DNA from: Methylococcaceae bacterium
GTDB lineage: Bacteria; Pseudomonadota; Gammaproteobacteria; Methylococcales; Methylomonadaceae
Direction: 5' to 3'
Assembly: GCA_030693065.1 (NCBI GenBank)
Contig: JAUYBL010000009.1
Span: 45,471 to 109,470 of the forward strand
Length of the DNA: 64,000 nucleotides
Shown: piece by piece, positions 8,602 through 18,517 of the stretch
Layout of the letters: every line of letters starts with the position of its first letter
How positions within the stretch are numbered: position 1 is the stretch's first letter
Translations under genes and position numbers: made by a program
Notes under the pieces: generated by a model
The model's database searches: none
What the model saw: the letters and a program-made list of their open reading frames with translations, nothing else
What the model was told of the DNA's origin: nothing

Positions 8602-10107
8602 ATGAAACACCTACGCTACAAAACCTTGTCGGCTGCCATGCACTTGGCAGCGCTAGGCTATCCCATATCGGGCATCGCTGATGACTACTACGCTAAGACA
8701 AGAGGGTATCGAGTAGAACCGGATACCGATCCTCCCGCATACGTCAGAAATCTCAGCAACACCCAATTCGAGCAATTTCGTGACATTAAATGGCTGGATG
8801 TCGGTTTAGATTTTAGGACGCGTTACGAGTACCGCGAAAATGACTTTCGGCCATGGGTAGATACATCTTCAGGAAATTCGGTTACTAAATTTAGAGGCGA
8901 CCCAGATAATTTGTGGCTGCTGCGCACTCGTGCTTATGTTGGAATAAAAGACATTCTGGACCCTTTGCGTTTTGCCGTGGAATTTGAAGATGCGCGCAGT
9001 TACAACGGCCTGTACGAAACGACTCAGGCCGACGTTAACGAATTCGAGCTGATTCAAGGCTATGCTGAGTTATATTTTGATAACGCCTTAGGTAGAGACC
9101 GGCCATTAAGTATTCGCGCCGGGCGCCAAGCTTTAGAACTGCTAGATAGACGCTTAATCGGTAACAACCAGTTCCGCAACACCACTAACAACTTTGAAGG
9201 CTTCCGAGTCCGTTTTGGTAAAAAACAAAATAACTGGGATTTAGATACTTTCGCACTACAGCCAGTTGAACGCGATAAATATAAATTTGACCAACCTGAT
9301 GAAGACACCTGGATATATGGCGGCGTACTCAGCATTAAGGAATGGTCCAAATTCGTTACCATTCAACCCTACTTCCTGGGTCGCAAACAAAATGGCGACC
9401 CTACCAACAAAGTATCGGGTAATCGCAAACCTGACATAGGCATTTACGCGCCCGGGCTTAGAGTTTACGGCCTAATTTCTGACAGCGGTTTTGACTTTGA
9501 TACCAATATCAACAAACAATTTGGCCGTTCCGGCTCGCTTTCAGGCACTAAGCAGACACTTCGTCAGCATGATGCTCTAGCTTATTCGCTAGAACTGGGC
9601 TTTACCTTCAAGCAAAATTGGAAGCCTAGAGCCAGCGCATATTATGGCTTCGGCACCGGAGACAAAAGTTCTAAGGACAATATCAATCAGCGCTTTGATG
9701 CTTTTTACGGCTTCAACCAACCTTGGTCACGCAACGATTATTTTTCTTGGGACAATATTCACGCGCCCAAAGCCAGACTGGAATTTACTCCGTATAAGGA
9801 TGTGCGCATTGATACCGGTTATAACGCCTACTGGCAAGAAAGCGAAACCGGCGGCTGGAATCGTGCCGGTCTACGCGACACAACAGGCAGAAGCGGTAGC
9901 TTCTTGGGGCAAGAATTTGACATTAGGATGCAACATAAACTTAATCCTTATGTCGATTGGAGCTTGAGCTACGCGCGTTTTACTCCGGGTGACTTTACTA
10001 CCTCTCAAGCCAAAGCAAATGTAGGGCCCTTTACTACCGACCCTAGCAACTTCTTCTACTTCGAAGTGTCGCTTAATGCGTTTGGCGATGGTAAACCCAA
10101 AAAATGA
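8602..10107 (+). CDS. outer-membrane porin, alginate-export (AlgE-like) family
   Basis: A 501-residue protein with an N-terminal signal peptide (about residues 1-25, cut after GIADD region), then alternating aromatic-rich beta strands over the whole length, as in AlgE/OprB-like porins. Segments such as LDVGLDFRTRYEYREND, LWLLRTRAYVGIKDI and LSIRAGRQALELLDRRL are typical of the alginate export family. The last residues (FYFEVSLNAFGDGKPKK) do not end in phenylalanine, so the final strand is probably FFYFEVSLNAF. Position directly before the sulfate-binding protein suggests a passive route for sulfate or an organosulfur anion through the outer membrane; the substrate is inferred from context only. 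Confidence 0.8.
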   Translation: MKHLRYKTLSAAMHLAALGYPISGIADDYYAKTRGYRVEPDTDPPAYVRNLSNTQFEQFRDIKWLDVGLDFRTRYEYRENDFRPWVDTSSGNSVTKFRGDPDNLWLLRTRAYVGIKDILDPLRFAVEFEDARSYNGLYETTQADVNEFELIQGYAELYFDNALGRDRPLSIRAGRQALELLDRRLIGNNQFRNTTNNFEGFRVRFGKKQNNWDLDTFALQPVERDKYKFDQPDEDTWIYGGVLSIKEWSKFVTIQPYFLGRKQNGDPTNKVSGNRKPDIGIYAPGLRVYGLISDSGFDFDTNINKQFGRSGSLSGTKQTLRQHDALAYSLELGFTFKQNWKPRASAYYGFGTGDKSSKDNINQRFDAFYGFNQPWSRNDYFSWDNIHAPKARLEFTPYKDVRIDTGYNAYWQESETGGWNRAGLRDTTGRSGSFLGQEFDIRMQHKLNPYVDWSLSYARFTPGDFTTSQAKANVGPFTTDPSNFFYFEVSLNAFGDGKPKK

Positions 10108-10163
10108 TGACGGCGTAATTTCTGACCGGGGACAAAGAAAGCTGAATATAACGGCAATCTATG

Positions 10164-10197
10164 TTTAATTTTTTAATTTTTTAATTTTTTAATTTTT
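10164..10197. repeat. 8-bp tandem repeat (TTTTTTAA)n
   Basis: About four copies of TTTTTTAA lie in the gap between the porin and sbp. Poly-T/A tracts of this kind can bend DNA and can change copy number by slippage. It sits about 36 bases upstream of the sbp start, where it could affect promoter spacing. Confidence 0.75.
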
Positions 10198-10232
10198 GAT
10201 TTAACTGTGTTTAATTTAAGGAGCTTTACTAT

Positions 10233-11246
10233 ATGAAAATAAAATTGCGCCAACTTCTTGTTGCCGGGGTATTCGCTGCCCTAACCGCTGCACCCGCAGT
10301 CAATGCCGCTGATATTAAGCTGCTCAATGTGTCTTACGATCCGACTCGTGAATTTTATAAAGAGTACAACGAGGCGTTCTCCAAATATTGGAAAGCCAAA
10401 ACCGGCGACAACGTCACCATCAACCAATCCCATGGCGGCGGCGGCAAACAAGCTCGCGCGGTGCTGGATGGCTTGGAAGCTGATGTAGTGACCCTGGCAA
10501 TTGCTTATGACATCGATCAACTGTATCAAAAACGTAAATTGATCTCTGAAGATTGGCAAAGCCAATTACCTAATAACAGCTCGCCTTACACATCAACCAT
10601 TGTTTATGTGGTCCGTAAAGGCAATCCGCTGGGTATTAAAGACTGGAATGATTTGGTAAAACCGGGTGTTGGCGTTATTACCCCAAACCCAAAAACCTCC
10701 GGCGGCGCACGTTGGAACTATGTGTCTGCCTGGGCTTATGCGTTAAAGCATAACAACAATAACGAACAAGCCGCGACCGAGTTTATCAGCAAGTTATTTA
10801 AAAACACGGCTGTGCTCGACACCGGTGCGCGCGGTTCCACAACTACTTTTGCTGAACGCGAAATTGGTGACGTGTTAATCACTTGGGAAAACGAAGCGTA
10901 TCTGGTGCTGAAAGAGTTTGGCGCCGACAAATATGAAGTTGTTACTCCATCATTCAGCGTATTGACTGAGCCACCCGTCACTGTCGTTGAAGACGTTGCT
11001 CGTAAACACGGCACAGTAGAAGTAGCGACTGAGTATCTAAAGTATTTGTACAGTAAAGAAGGCCAAGAAATTATCGGCAAAAATTACTACCGCCCATCTG
11101 ATCCTGAAGTCGCTGCGAAATTTTCTAAACAGTTCCCAAAATTGGAACTGTTTAAAATTGATCAATTAGGCGGCTGGAATGAAGTACAGAAAAAGCATTT
11201 CGCTGATGGCGGTGTGTTTGATCAAATTTATGGACCAGGCAAGTAA
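10233..11246 (+). CDS. sbp: periplasmic sulfate-binding protein
   Basis: Captures sulfate in the periplasm for the CysTWA importer. The 337-residue protein has a signal peptide (about residues 1-25, [18 protein letters not shown]). The mature part starts [21 protein letters not shown], the signature of the Sbp/CysP family. Sulfate-contact motifs [14 protein letters not shown] and [18 protein letters not shown] are intact. GAGCTTT-type ribosome site (AAGGAGC) precedes ATG. It is followed by a strong terminator, so Sbp is probably made in excess over the permease genes. Sbp and CysP cannot be separated from sequence alone with certainty; the symbol is my best choice. Confidence 0.93.
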   Translation: MKIKLRQLLVAGVFAALTAAPAVNAADIKLLNVSYDPTREFYKEYNEAFSKYWKAKTGDNVTINQSHGGGGKQARAVLDGLEADVVTLAIAYDIDQLYQKRKLISEDWQSQLPNNSSPYTSTIVYVVRKGNPLGIKDWNDLVKPGVGVITPNPKTSGGARWNYVSAWAYALKHNNNNEQAATEFISKLFKNTAVLDTGARGSTTTFAEREIGDVLITWENEAYLVLKEFGADKYEVVTPSFSVLTEPPVTVVEDVARKHGTVEVATEYLKYLYSKEGQEIIGKNYYRPSDPEVAAKFSKQFPKLELFKIDQLGGWNEVQKKHFADGGVFDQIYGPGK

Positions 11247-11262
11247 CATCCAGTTCGTTAAA

Positions 11263-11290
11263 GGGCGGCTATTAAGTCGCCCTTTTTATT
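11263..11290 (+). terminator. rho-independent terminator after sbp
   Basis: An 8-pair stem (GGGCGGCT with AGTCGCCC, one G-T pair, loop ATTA) at 11263-11282 followed by TTTTTATT. Confidence 0.85.
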
Positions 11291-11328
11291 TTCCTGTTGC
11301 AAAGATTACTTAGTTAAACCAACTGTTT

Positions 11329-11384
11329 GTAGGAGCGGGCCATGCCCGTGATTGTATAAATACGCGGGCATGGCCCGCTCCTAC
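11329..11384. repeat. REP-like palindrome, GTAGGAGC type
   Basis: Two perfect 20-bp arms (11329-11348 and 11365-11384), starting GTAGGAGCGGGC, separated by 16 bases. The GTAGGAGC head is also found at 14248 and, as GTGGGAGC, at 59359. These resemble the REP elements of Pseudomonas. Confidence 0.85.
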
Positions 11385-11443
11385 ACATCGTAATTTAACA
11401 GCTATGAACTAGAACATTCACCGAACATAGTGATGACGTATTT

Positions 11444-12271
11444 ATGAGACAAAGCAATATTATGCCGGGGTTTGGCCAAACACTCGGCTTCACGCTATTT
11501 TATTTGGCCCTGATTGTGCTGATTCCGCTTAGCACGCTGATATTTATGAGCTTTAAGTTAAGCCTGCCAGCTTACCTGGATATTATTACCAATACTCGCG
11601 TACTGGCGGCTTTTCGAGTCAGTTTTGGCGCGGCCTTAGTGGCTGCGGCAATCGCCAGTTTTTTTGGTTTTATCATCGCCTGGGTATTGGTGCGCTATCC
11701 ATTTAGCGGCAAAAAATTAGTCGATGCCTTTATCGATTTACCGTTTGCCTTACCCACGGCCGTTGCCGGTATTGTGATGGCGACCATTTTTCAACCTAGC
11801 GGTTTCCTTGGCAAGTTGTTGATAGATAGTTTTGGGGTTCAAGTTGCCTATCGTCCGTTGGGGATTGTGGTCGCGCTGATTTTTATCAGTATTCCGTTTG
11901 TGGTCAGAACCGTTGAGCCGGTACTAAAGGAATTTGATTCGGCGATGGAGGAAGCCGCATCCAGCTTGGGTGCGACTCGCCTGCAGGTGTTTAATAAAAT
12001 CATCTTGCCTAATATTTTTCCATCCGTATTGACAGGCTTTGCGCTCGCTTTTGCCCGTGGTGTCGGTGAATACGGCTCGGTTATTTTTATCGCTGGTAAT
12101 CAGCCTTACGTCTCTGAAATAGTACCGTTGCTGATTATTACCAAACTGGAACAATATGAATATGAAGCAGCCACCGCGATTGCTTTGACGATGCTCCTGG
12201 TGTCATTTTTGTTGTTATTGGTGATTAATTTGCTTAACAGATGGATGCGTCAGCGTTCAGGACAACTATAA
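11444..12271 (+). CDS. cysT: sulfate ABC transporter permease CysT (CysU)
   Basis: One of the two membrane subunits of the sulfate/thiosulfate importer. The 275-residue protein has six hydrophobic segments and the cytoplasmic EAA loop (EEAASSLGATRLQVFNKI, about residues 170-187) that docks on the CysA ATPase. The segment RGVGEYGSVIFIAGN is a hallmark of CysT. It pairs with CysW 16 bases downstream. The start at 11444 fits the family; an ATG six codons later is also possible. The unit is separated from sbp by a terminator and a REP-like palindrome. Confidence 0.95.
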   Translation: MRQSNIMPGFGQTLGFTLFYLALIVLIPLSTLIFMSFKLSLPAYLDIITNTRVLAAFRVSFGAALVAAAIASFFGFIIAWVLVRYPFSGKKLVDAFIDLPFALPTAVAGIVMATIFQPSGFLGKLLIDSFGVQVAYRPLGIVVALIFISIPFVVRTVEPVLKEFDSAMEEAASSLGATRLQVFNKIILPNIFPSVLTGFALAFARGVGEYGSVIFIAGNQPYVSEIVPLLIITKLEQYEYEAATAIALTMLLVSFLLLLVINLLNRWMRQRSGQL

Positions 12272-12286
12272 ACAACGAGATCGATT

Positions 12287-13153
12287 ATGAATGCGCTAGT
12301 GCAACCAGTAAAACAGTTCAAAAAAGAGCAAATCCAACATGCAACTGAAGACCCTAGTTGGGTCAGATACACGCTGATTAGCATTTCCTTAAGTTTCATT
12401 TTGCTATTTTTATTCCTGCCCTTAGGGTTGGTGATAAGTAAAGCGTTTGCCAGTGGCTGGCAAACTTATTGGGAGGCACTGTCTGAACCTGATGCCCAAG
12501 CCGCGATCAGATTGACCGTATTAGCGGCATTTATTACTGTGCCGCTTAACACCGTCTTTGGTTTGGCTTCCGCCTGGGCGATTACCCGTTTTGAATTCCC
12601 CGGTAAAAGCCTACTGACTACCTTGATTGATTTACCGTTTTCAGTCTCTCCGGTCATTTCAGGGGTAATTTTTGTGCTGTTATTTGGTGCGCAAGGTTGG
12701 TTTAGCGAATGGCTAATAGCACATGACATCAAGGTCATCTTTGCAGTACCCGGCATTGTCTTGGCAACCTTATTTGTCACCTTTCCGTTTGTGGCTCGGG
12801 AATTGATTCCATTGATGCAAGAAATGGGCAATGAAGAGGAAGAAGCGGCGCTATCGCTAGGCGCCAGCGGCTGGACCACGTTTATTAAAGTCAGCCTCCC
12901 CAACATTAAATGGGCATTGCTATACGGCGTATTGCTATGTAACGCCAGAGCCATGGGTGAATTTGGTGCCGTTTCCGTAGTCTCCGGCCATATCAGAGGC
13001 ATAACCAACACCTTGCCGCTGCATGTTGAAACCAGCTACAACGAATATAACTCAGTCGCCGCTTTTGCCGGTGCGTCAATATTGGCGGGCCTTGCCATTG
13101 TGACACTGGTATTAAAAAGCTTCTTGGAATGGAAACAGGGTCGAAGGTTATAA
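12287..13153 (+). CDS. cysW: sulfate ABC transporter permease CysW
   Basis: The second membrane subunit of the sulfate importer. It has 288 residues, a hydrophilic N-terminal stretch of about 30 residues, and six transmembrane segments. The EAA loop reads [19 protein letters not shown] (about residues 184-202), and the family motif [18 protein letters not shown] is present. It lies 16 bases after cysT and 42 bases before cysA, with the same strand and codon use. The order cysT-cysW-cysA is the standard one. Confidence 0.95.
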   Translation: MNALVQPVKQFKKEQIQHATEDPSWVRYTLISISLSFILLFLFLPLGLVISKAFASGWQTYWEALSEPDAQAAIRLTVLAAFITVPLNTVFGLASAWAITRFEFPGKSLLTTLIDLPFSVSPVISGVIFVLLFGAQGWFSEWLIAHDIKVIFAVPGIVLATLFVTFPFVARELIPLMQEMGNEEEEAALSLGASGWTTFIKVSLPNIKWALLYGVLLCNARAMGEFGAVSVVSGHIRGITNTLPLHVETSYNEYNSVAAFAGASILAGLAIVTLVLKSFLEWKQGRRL

Positions 13154-13194
13154 ACCCTCTCAGCCATAGTTAAATAATTTAGTTCGAGGACGTT

Positions 13195-14241
13195 ATGAGT
13201 ATTTTGATTGAAAATATTAGTAAGAATTTTGGCCAATTTGCCGCGCTGAATCATATCAATTTAGAAATTCCTGATGGTGAGCTGGTTGCGCTATTAGGTC
13301 CTTCAGGCTGTGGTAAAACCACGCTATTACGAATTATTGCCGGTCTTGAAAGCGCTGATGAAGGTCGGATTTTTTTAAGCGGCGAAGATAAAACTGCACA
13401 GCATGTCAGTCGTCGCGGCATTGGCTTTGTTTTTCAGCATTACGCTTTGTTCAGGCACATGACGGTATTCGACAACGTTGCCTTTGGTTTACGCGTCAAA
13501 GATAAGAAAGAACGCCCTTCCGAAGCTGACATTGCCAAAAAAGTCCATAACCTGCTGGAACTGGTGCAATTGGACTGGCTGCATGATCGTTTTCCTGACC
13601 AATTGTCTGGCGGTCAGCGCCAGCGTATTGCTTTGGCTCGCGCCTTAGCTGTTGAACCTTCGGTACTTTTGCTTGATGAGCCTTTCGGCGCGTTGGACGC
13701 CAGTGTGCGCAAAGATTTACGGCAATGGCTGCGTAATTTGCATAAAGAACTGCACGTCACCAGTATTTTTGTGACGCATGATCAAGAAGAAGCGATGGAA
13801 GTGGCTAGCCAGGTCGTGGTGTTAAACAAAGGCCATATCGAACAACAAGGTGCCCCGGCTGACATCTATGATCATCCGGCAAATGCATTTGTGTCCAAAT
13901 TTATCGGCCAAACTAATGTATTGAATTTGAATGAAGATAATGTGATCTGGCTAAAAACTGCCGGTATTGCCGTGGATGATTCTAAGGGCAATGTCGCGCA
14001 TATTCGTCCGCATGACATTGATGTTAAAAAAGCCGATGCTAATTCTGATTCGCCGGTCACTTTAAAAGACTGGCAACACTTGGGTTCTTTGATTCGTGTT
14101 GAGCTATATCGTCCGCAAGACAATGGTTCGGGTACTTATTTGTTTGCGGAAATGCCCAATGAGCGTTTTAAGTTGTTGAAATTAAATAAGGGCGACCGTG
14201 TTGCGCTGCATATCAAGCATGCGCATTGGTTTAATTCGTAA
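13195..14241 (+). CDS. cysA: sulfate ABC transporter ATP-binding protein CysA
   Basis: Powers sulfate uptake by ATP hydrolysis. The 348-residue protein shows Walker [12 protein letters not shown] (about residue 34), Q-loop FVFQHYALF, signature [15 protein letters not shown], Walker [13 protein letters not shown] and H-loop [14 protein letters not shown]-terminal regulatory TOBE-like domain begins near residue 240 ([12 protein letters not shown]). CGAGGA precedes the ATG by six bases. It is the last gene of the importer operon; the hairpin at 14257-14293, with a T-rich stretch after it, may end the transcript. Confidence 0.96.
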   Translation: MSILIENISKNFGQFAALNHINLEIPDGELVALLGPSGCGKTTLLRIIAGLESADEGRIFLSGEDKTAQHVSRRGIGFVFQHYALFRHMTVFDNVAFGLRVKDKKERPSEADIAKKVHNLLELVQLDWLHDRFPDQLSGGQRQRIALARALAVEPSVLLLDEPFGALDASVRKDLRQWLRNLHKELHVTSIFVTHDQEEAMEVASQVVVLNKGHIEQQGAPADIYDHPANAFVSKFIGQTNVLNLNEDNVIWLKTAGIAVDDSKGNVAHIRPHDIDVKKADANSDSPVTLKDWQHLGSLIRVELYRPQDNGSGTYLFAEMPNERFKLLKLNKGDRVALHIKHAHWFNS

Positions 14242-14247
14242 AGGAAT

Positions 14248-14293
14248 GTAGGAGCTGTCTTGCCTGCGATAGATAAACAATCGCAGGCAAGAC
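14248..14293. repeat. REP-like palindrome after cysA, possible terminator
   Basis: Begins GTAGGAGCT like the repeat at 11329. Perfect 14-bp arms at 14257-14270 and 14280-14293 (GTCTTGCCTGCGAT and its complement), loop of nine bases. TTTTTATTCTTT follows a few bases later, so it could also terminate cysA. Confidence 0.8.
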
Positions 14294-14302
14294 ACGTAAT
14301 TT

Positions 14303-14824
14303 TTATTCTTTAGTCCATTTCGCAGCCAGTTGCGCTGAGAACTGTCCAAAATAAGTGCCGATTACGATAGAGGCCGAAATGACCACTAACGGATTGCTTA
14401 ACGAGACACCTAACAAAACATCTTGCGTTAATGTGTCAGGTGTTTGCAGCAAGTAGGCAAAGGTTGCGGAATATCCCAACACGCTGGCAGGAATGGTTGC
14501 CAGTTGCGGGATGTTTGCTGCAAGACACAACACAACGACCACAACAGCCACAGTCAACGCTGCCATGATAGAAAAGCCAGGGGCTGCATCAGGAGAAATT
14601 TCGGTTAACAATAAAGCAGTAATCCAGGCTAACACCACGCCGAATATGCCGCACACGATGGTGTTTATCAAGGCTTCTTTGTTCGCGCCCAGAAAAAAGT
14701 AAGCAGCCCAAGCAATGGTTGCGGCCCATATAAAAAAGAATCCGCTCAAAGGCCCTACTGCCAGAAAAGTTGCGACACCGGAGAGTAAGCCGATGCTTAA
14801 AGAAAGTGCTGTAAGTTTGTCCAT
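14303..14824 (-). CDS. DUF1097 family inner-membrane protein
   Basis: A 173-residue protein with five to six hydrophobic segments covering nearly the whole length (LSLSIGLLSGVATFLAVGPL, FFFIWAATIAWAAYFFLGA, and others), typical of DUF1097 proteins of unknown function. I chose ATG at 14824 (MDKLTALSL); the frame continues 16 codons upstream but a GAGAT ribosome site is near the chosen start. It faces cysA tail to tail and has no clear functional link to the sulfur genes. It could be a small-solute transporter; that is a guess from topology only. Confidence 0.8.
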   Translation of the reverse strand: MDKLTALSLSIGLLSGVATFLAVGPLSGFFFIWAATIAWAAYFFLGANKEALINTIVCGIFGVVLAWITALLLTEISPDAAPGFSIMAALTVAVVVVVLCLAANIPQLATIPASVLGYSATFAYLLQTPDTLTQDVLLGVSLSNPLVVISASIVIGTYFGQFSAQLAAKWTKE

Positions 14825-15056
14825 TATTGATCTCGAAAAAATTACCTCATTGATATTAATTAGATTTTGCATTGAGGTGGATCTACAAAATCAAGCCTTA
14901 AAAAACAACCAGACTGCTGATTCCAGCCTGACCGCCTCGAATGTTAGCAGAGTTCAGAAACTAGAAAAATATTTAGTTGCCGCTTACATGAATAAATGTG
15001 CGTCATAGCTTGGTCCCGTCTACAATCAATCACTTACAACCTTGAGAGCGCTTACT

Positions 15057-16172
15057 ATGAACATTGGCCTAATCAAAGAAATAAAAATCAAAGAGAACCG
15101 CGTCGGATTAACACCTGAAGGTGTCGCGGAACTAACCGCAAAAGGTCATCACGTTGCTGTGGAACAAGGTGCCGGATTAGGCTCTGGCTACGCCGATGAG
15201 GCTTACCGGCAAGCAGGCGCGGTGATCGTCACCACTGCAGAGGCCTGGAATAATGAGCTGGTGATAAAAGTTAAAGAACCCATCGCATCCGAATACGGCT
15301 ATCTAAAACAACAAATCGTTTTTACCTATTTCCATTTGGCTGGTGTGCCTTGGGCGTTAACCGATGCGCTACTGCAAGGCGGAACCTCGGCTGTTGCTTA
15401 TGAAACTTTAGTGGACAGCAATGGCCGTCTGCCGCTACTCGCGCCAATGAGCGCAGTGGCCGGTAATATGGCAGTGCAAATGGGCTGCTATTACCTGGCT
15501 ACCAGTAATGGCGGTAAAGGAATGATGCTCGGATCAGTATTGGGCAAACGCTACGGCAAGGTACTGATAATCGGTGATGGTGTAGTCGGCACGCATGCTG
15601 CCAGAACCGCTTTTGGCCTAGGCAGCAAGGTTGTAGTCGCCGGGCTATTTCCTGAGAATGGCGAGCGCTTACACCGAGAAATTTCAGCAGATATTGAGTT
15701 TTTTATTTCCGAACCTTCGGCTATTGCCGAGCATCTTCTTGATACTGATTTATTGATTGGAGCAGTGTTGGTTCATGGCGCCCGCGCCAGCCATTTGGTT
15801 ACCGAAGCCATGGTAAAAACCATGCAGCCGGGGTCTGTTCTGGTCGACGTTAGTATTGATCAGGGCGGCTGCATTGAAACGGCCAAAGCTACCAGCCACG
15901 ACGCACCGGTCTATGAAAAACACGGTGTTATACATTATTGCGTCAGCAATATGCCCGGCGCTTATCCGCGTACCTCTACGCTGGCACTGACCGATGCCAC
16001 CCTGCCTTATGTGCTGAAGCTGGCAGATAAGGGACTGGCGGCGTTGACTGAAGACTCAGGATTTGGCAAAGCACTAAATACTTACCAGGGCTACATCACT
16101 TGTAAGCCGGTTGCGGAAAGTTATGAAGTGTTAGACAAGTTTAAAGCGTTCCCTGAAGGGTTTGCTGAGTAG
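15057..16172 (+). CDS. ald: alanine dehydrogenase
   Basis: Interconverts L-alanine and pyruvate plus ammonia with NAD. The 371-residue protein starts MNIGLIKEIKIKENRVGLTP, the family signature, from ATG 15057 with GAGAG upstream; an earlier ATG at 15042 adds five residues without support. The NAD-binding segment VLIIGDGVVGTHAARTAFGLG (about residue 170, one G of the usual GGG.VG pattern replaced by D) and the catalytic histidine in FTYFHLAG are visible. It is monocistronic, ending in an 11-bp hairpin. In methanotrophs and other C1 users this enzyme can assimilate ammonia, but the sequence alone does not show direction. Confidence 0.93.
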   Translation: MNIGLIKEIKIKENRVGLTPEGVAELTAKGHHVAVEQGAGLGSGYADEAYRQAGAVIVTTAEAWNNELVIKVKEPIASEYGYLKQQIVFTYFHLAGVPWALTDALLQGGTSAVAYETLVDSNGRLPLLAPMSAVAGNMAVQMGCYYLATSNGGKGMMLGSVLGKRYGKVLIIGDGVVGTHAARTAFGLGSKVVVAGLFPENGERLHREISADIEFFISEPSAIAEHLLDTDLLIGAVLVHGARASHLVTEAMVKTMQPGSVLVDVSIDQGGCIETAKATSHDAPVYEKHGVIHYCVSNMPGAYPRTSTLALTDATLPYVLKLADKGLAALTEDSGFGKALNTYQGYITCKPVAESYEVLDKFKAFPEGFAE

Positions 16173-16177
16173 TATCA

Positions 16178-16204
16178 TGCCGTTCGTGCGAACCACGAAC
16201 GGCA
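16178..16204. terminator. hairpin between ald and the YeeE pair
   Basis: Perfect 11-bp arms (TGCCGTTCGTG at 16178-16188, CACGAACGGCA at 16194-16204), loop of five. It lies between convergent genes. No T-run on either side, so termination would be weak; it may be a repeat. Confidence 0.5.
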
Positions 16205-16219
16205 ATGAGTAATGCAAAA

Positions 16220-16642
16220 TCACCGCCCGCGATGCATGCTGTTAAATAGTAAAAAGCCAATGAACATCGCCGCAACAAACACATATCCGCCTGCCAACCC
16301 GGCAGTTAAACTGACCAGCGCCGGGCCAGGACAAAAGCCGGAAAGTCCCCAGCCTATGCCGAAAATCGCTGAGCCGGTGATCAATTTTGCATCTATTTTT
16401 GCTTTGGGATTAACGCAGGTTTGCAAATCAGTATCTTGAATTTGCTCTGAAGGTTTACGGATCAAACGTTGCAAGGTTCCCAAGGTCAACAAAGCACCAA
16501 CCATCACTAACGCCAACGAAGGATCCCAATTACCGGCAATATCCAAAAATGCCAACACTTTTTCTGGATTGGTCATTTGCGCCAGCACTAAGCCTAATCC
16601 GAAAACCAGGCCACTTATAAAAGCCGACAAGTTTAGATTCAT
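16220..16642 (-). CDS. YeeE/YedE-type sulfur permease half (DUF6691)
   Basis: A 140-residue membrane protein with four hydrophobic segments. It carries GWGLSGFCPGPALVSL near residue 100, the conserved cysteine motif of YeeE/YedE half-permeases (DUF6691 type). In larger YeeE proteins, conserved cysteines pass thiosulfate across the membrane, so this pair is a likely importer of thiosulfate or another sulfur species. It lies ten bases downstream of the partner half-gene. Each half corresponds to one repeat of the full-length protein. The site among cysteine and encapsulin genes supports a sulfur substrate; the exact one is unknown. Confidence 0.85.
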   Translation of the reverse strand: MNLNLSAFISGLVFGLGLVLAQMTNPEKVLAFLDIAGNWDPSLALVMVGALLTLGTLQRLIRKPSEQIQDTDLQTCVNPKAKIDAKLITGSAIFGIGWGLSGFCPGPALVSLTAGLAGGYVFVAAMFIGFLLFNSMHRGR

Positions 16643-16652
16643 ACTGCAATCC

Positions 16653-17069
16653 TCATAAACCGTGACGCACTAAAAACACCGTAATACCGGCAGTCGTCAT
16701 AAATGTTAGCGTTGCTACTATGGATCGCACAGACAAGCGCGCGTTGCCGCAAATACCGTGGCCACTGGTACAGCCGCCGCCTAAACGAGTACCGTAACCT
16801 ACCAACAATCCGGCGACAGCCAGCACCACTAACGGCGCGTCAATTTGTATCTGCACGCTACCGCCAAACAATTTCCATAACGGCGCACTAATGATAAGGC
16901 CAGCCAGAAACCAATATCGCCAAGCATCTCCTTGTTGCCACGGCGGCAAAATGCCCGCGGCAATACCGGAAATCCCGGCAGTACGGTTATTGAAAAACAG
17001 CAGCCAGGCAGCCGCAAGACCAATCAGCACACCACCACCTAATGAAGATAAAACGGTCAAGTAGGTCAT
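16653..17069 (-). CDS. YeeE/YedE-type sulfur permease half
   Basis: A 138-residue membrane protein with about four hydrophobic segments and the motif [16 protein letters not shown] (about residues 93-108), with the two cysteines typical of YeeE/YedE transporters. It is the first gene of the two-gene unit with the DUF6691 half. Known homologues in other bacteria are linked to sulfide or thiosulfate responsive regulators of the ArsR family. The gene may share a transcript with the broken FadL-type gene upstream on the same strand, 35 bases away. Confidence 0.86.
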   Translation of the reverse strand: MTYLTVLSSLGGGVLIGLAAAWLLFFNNRTAGISGIAAGILPPWQQGDAWRYWFLAGLIISAPLWKLFGGSVQIQIDAPLVVLAVAGLLVGYGTRLGGGCTSGHGICGNARLSVRSIVATLTFMTTAGITVFLVRHGL

Positions 17070-17104
17070 AAATTAATGATCTCTTATAAAAAACGCGTAT
17101 TGAA

Positions 17105-18403
17105 TCAGAAACGCCGCGTCCAAGCTAATTGTCCGGAAAATTGTGTCATTTCCAGTTCAATTGTTTGGCCCTGACTGAGCGGATTGGCTCCCTTTACCGT
17201 TTTGCTGGGCGAGTACATAAAGGCAAAGCTGAGTTCATCTTTATCGGTTATCGGATGGCTAAAACCAGTCGTTAAATGCCATTATTGAACGCCGGGCGCC
17301 AAAATATTGAATAACACCTGTGAGTTATCGATGGGCTGTGAACCATAACTGAGACCGCCTCGTAAGATCCAATCTTTACTTTGTTGCCATTGCACGCCCA
17401 GCTTGTATATGGTCATGTTATTCCAGCCGAAGCCTGAGCCATTATCAACACCTAACGGAATCCCTTGCAAGAGCGGCTGCAGGCTATTGCCGACTGACTT
17501 GATTTCACTGTAACGAATATGTTCAACATCAAATGCAGTTGTTACAGCATCGTTTAGATCCCAAGATAATCCGACATTGAAACTGCTTGGAATATCAAAA
17601 CCGCCCTGCTCTGCAAAAAGGCCTGCGTAATGCTCCAATTCAGTCATGTAGACTCGGCTTTTATACGCCGCGCCAAAACGCACACCTGGAATCAACTCGG
17701 CTTGCCCGCCGACTCTAAACCCTGCACCAAACGAATAGCTGCGATGGGTATCGGATAAATTTTGAGGGTCACTGGAAAAACCGGCAAAACTATTCAACCC
17801 GCGAGCTTTAAAAGTTTGGGCGGCAAATATTGGCGAGATACCCAATGCATATCGACCATTGGCAAATGAATGCGCATAACTGCCGACAATAAATGCTTGG
17901 GACAGATCAACACCGGTGCGACCGGCGCAGTAACTACCTTTACCGCTACTGCCCGGTGGACACGTTGGATTAGTAAAAGCCGGGTAATCGGTATTCATGC
18001 CGCCATTGCCATACATGGTAATACCAACGCTTTGCTGGTCATCAAGTCGATAATTCCAGCCCACCGTAGGCACGGCAAATATTTCGCTCTCACTTTCCAC
18101 GGTGCCAGGATTGAGCGGAAACATTGAAGTTTGAGTTGGGCCGCCTTCAACTGTGTATTTGCGAATTGGGCTAAATAACTCTATTTCCACATCCAGACGT
18201 GTGTTCACAAAAGCCAATCCTGCCGGGTTAAGCGCGCCTGCCAAAGCATCTTGAGAAAATGCCACGCCTGCCCCAGCCAAAGCTTTACTTCGAGCGCCAT
18301 AACCATGTGCAAAATAGCCATTGGTCGCATTCACCGAAAAGCTGCTTAAGCTCAATGCCGACAATAAAATACAAGGTAAAACATTTCTTCTTAAATTAGT
18401 CAC
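17105..18403 (-). pseudogene. FadL/OmpP1-type outer-membrane channel with in-frame stop
   Basis: A 373-residue frame runs from 18403 to a TAA at 17282-17284. The same frame continues after the TAA for 58 codons to a TGA at 17105-17107. The extra part (WHLTTGFSHPITDKDELS... ending QFSGQLAWTRRF) is the expected last strands of a FadL barrel and ends in phenylalanine, as outer-membrane proteins do. The first 25 residues are a signal peptide, followed by TNGYFAHGYGARSKALAGAG, the FadL N-terminal plug motif. The most economical reading is a single G-to-T change (GAA or similar to TAA) or a sequencing error. Without the last strands the barrel should not assemble. FadL channels carry hydrophobic substrates; a sulfur-related substrate is only suggested by context. 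Confidence 0.85.
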
Positions 18404-18472
18404 AAAGCATTTACTTACATAGTTAATCCGGCTGGCATGTTATCAATACCAAAACAGCAAATAGGCGATATT

Positions 18473-18492
18473 ATTAGATTTATAAATCTAAT
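18473..18492. promoter_or_regulatory. 20-bp perfect palindrome, candidate operator
   Basis: ATTAGATTTATAAATCTAAT lies in the divergent region between the FadL-type gene and cysK, 25 bases upstream of the -35 box. A further ATTAGAT half-site lies at 18530-18536 in the promoter spacer. AT-rich dyads of this type are bound by ArsR-family repressors; the regulator is not in the window. Confidence 0.6.
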
Positions 18493-18517
18493 AATTAAAT
18501 ATCCATATTTTTTATTA

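Noticed and set aside
12466..13011. 181-codon minus-strand frame inside cysW
   Set aside because: It is the antisense shadow of cysW, with low-complexity text and no ribosome site.
14715..15008. 97-codon plus-strand frame before ald
   Set aside because: It covers the opposite strand of the DUF1097 gene start and has no ribosome site or protein-like pattern.
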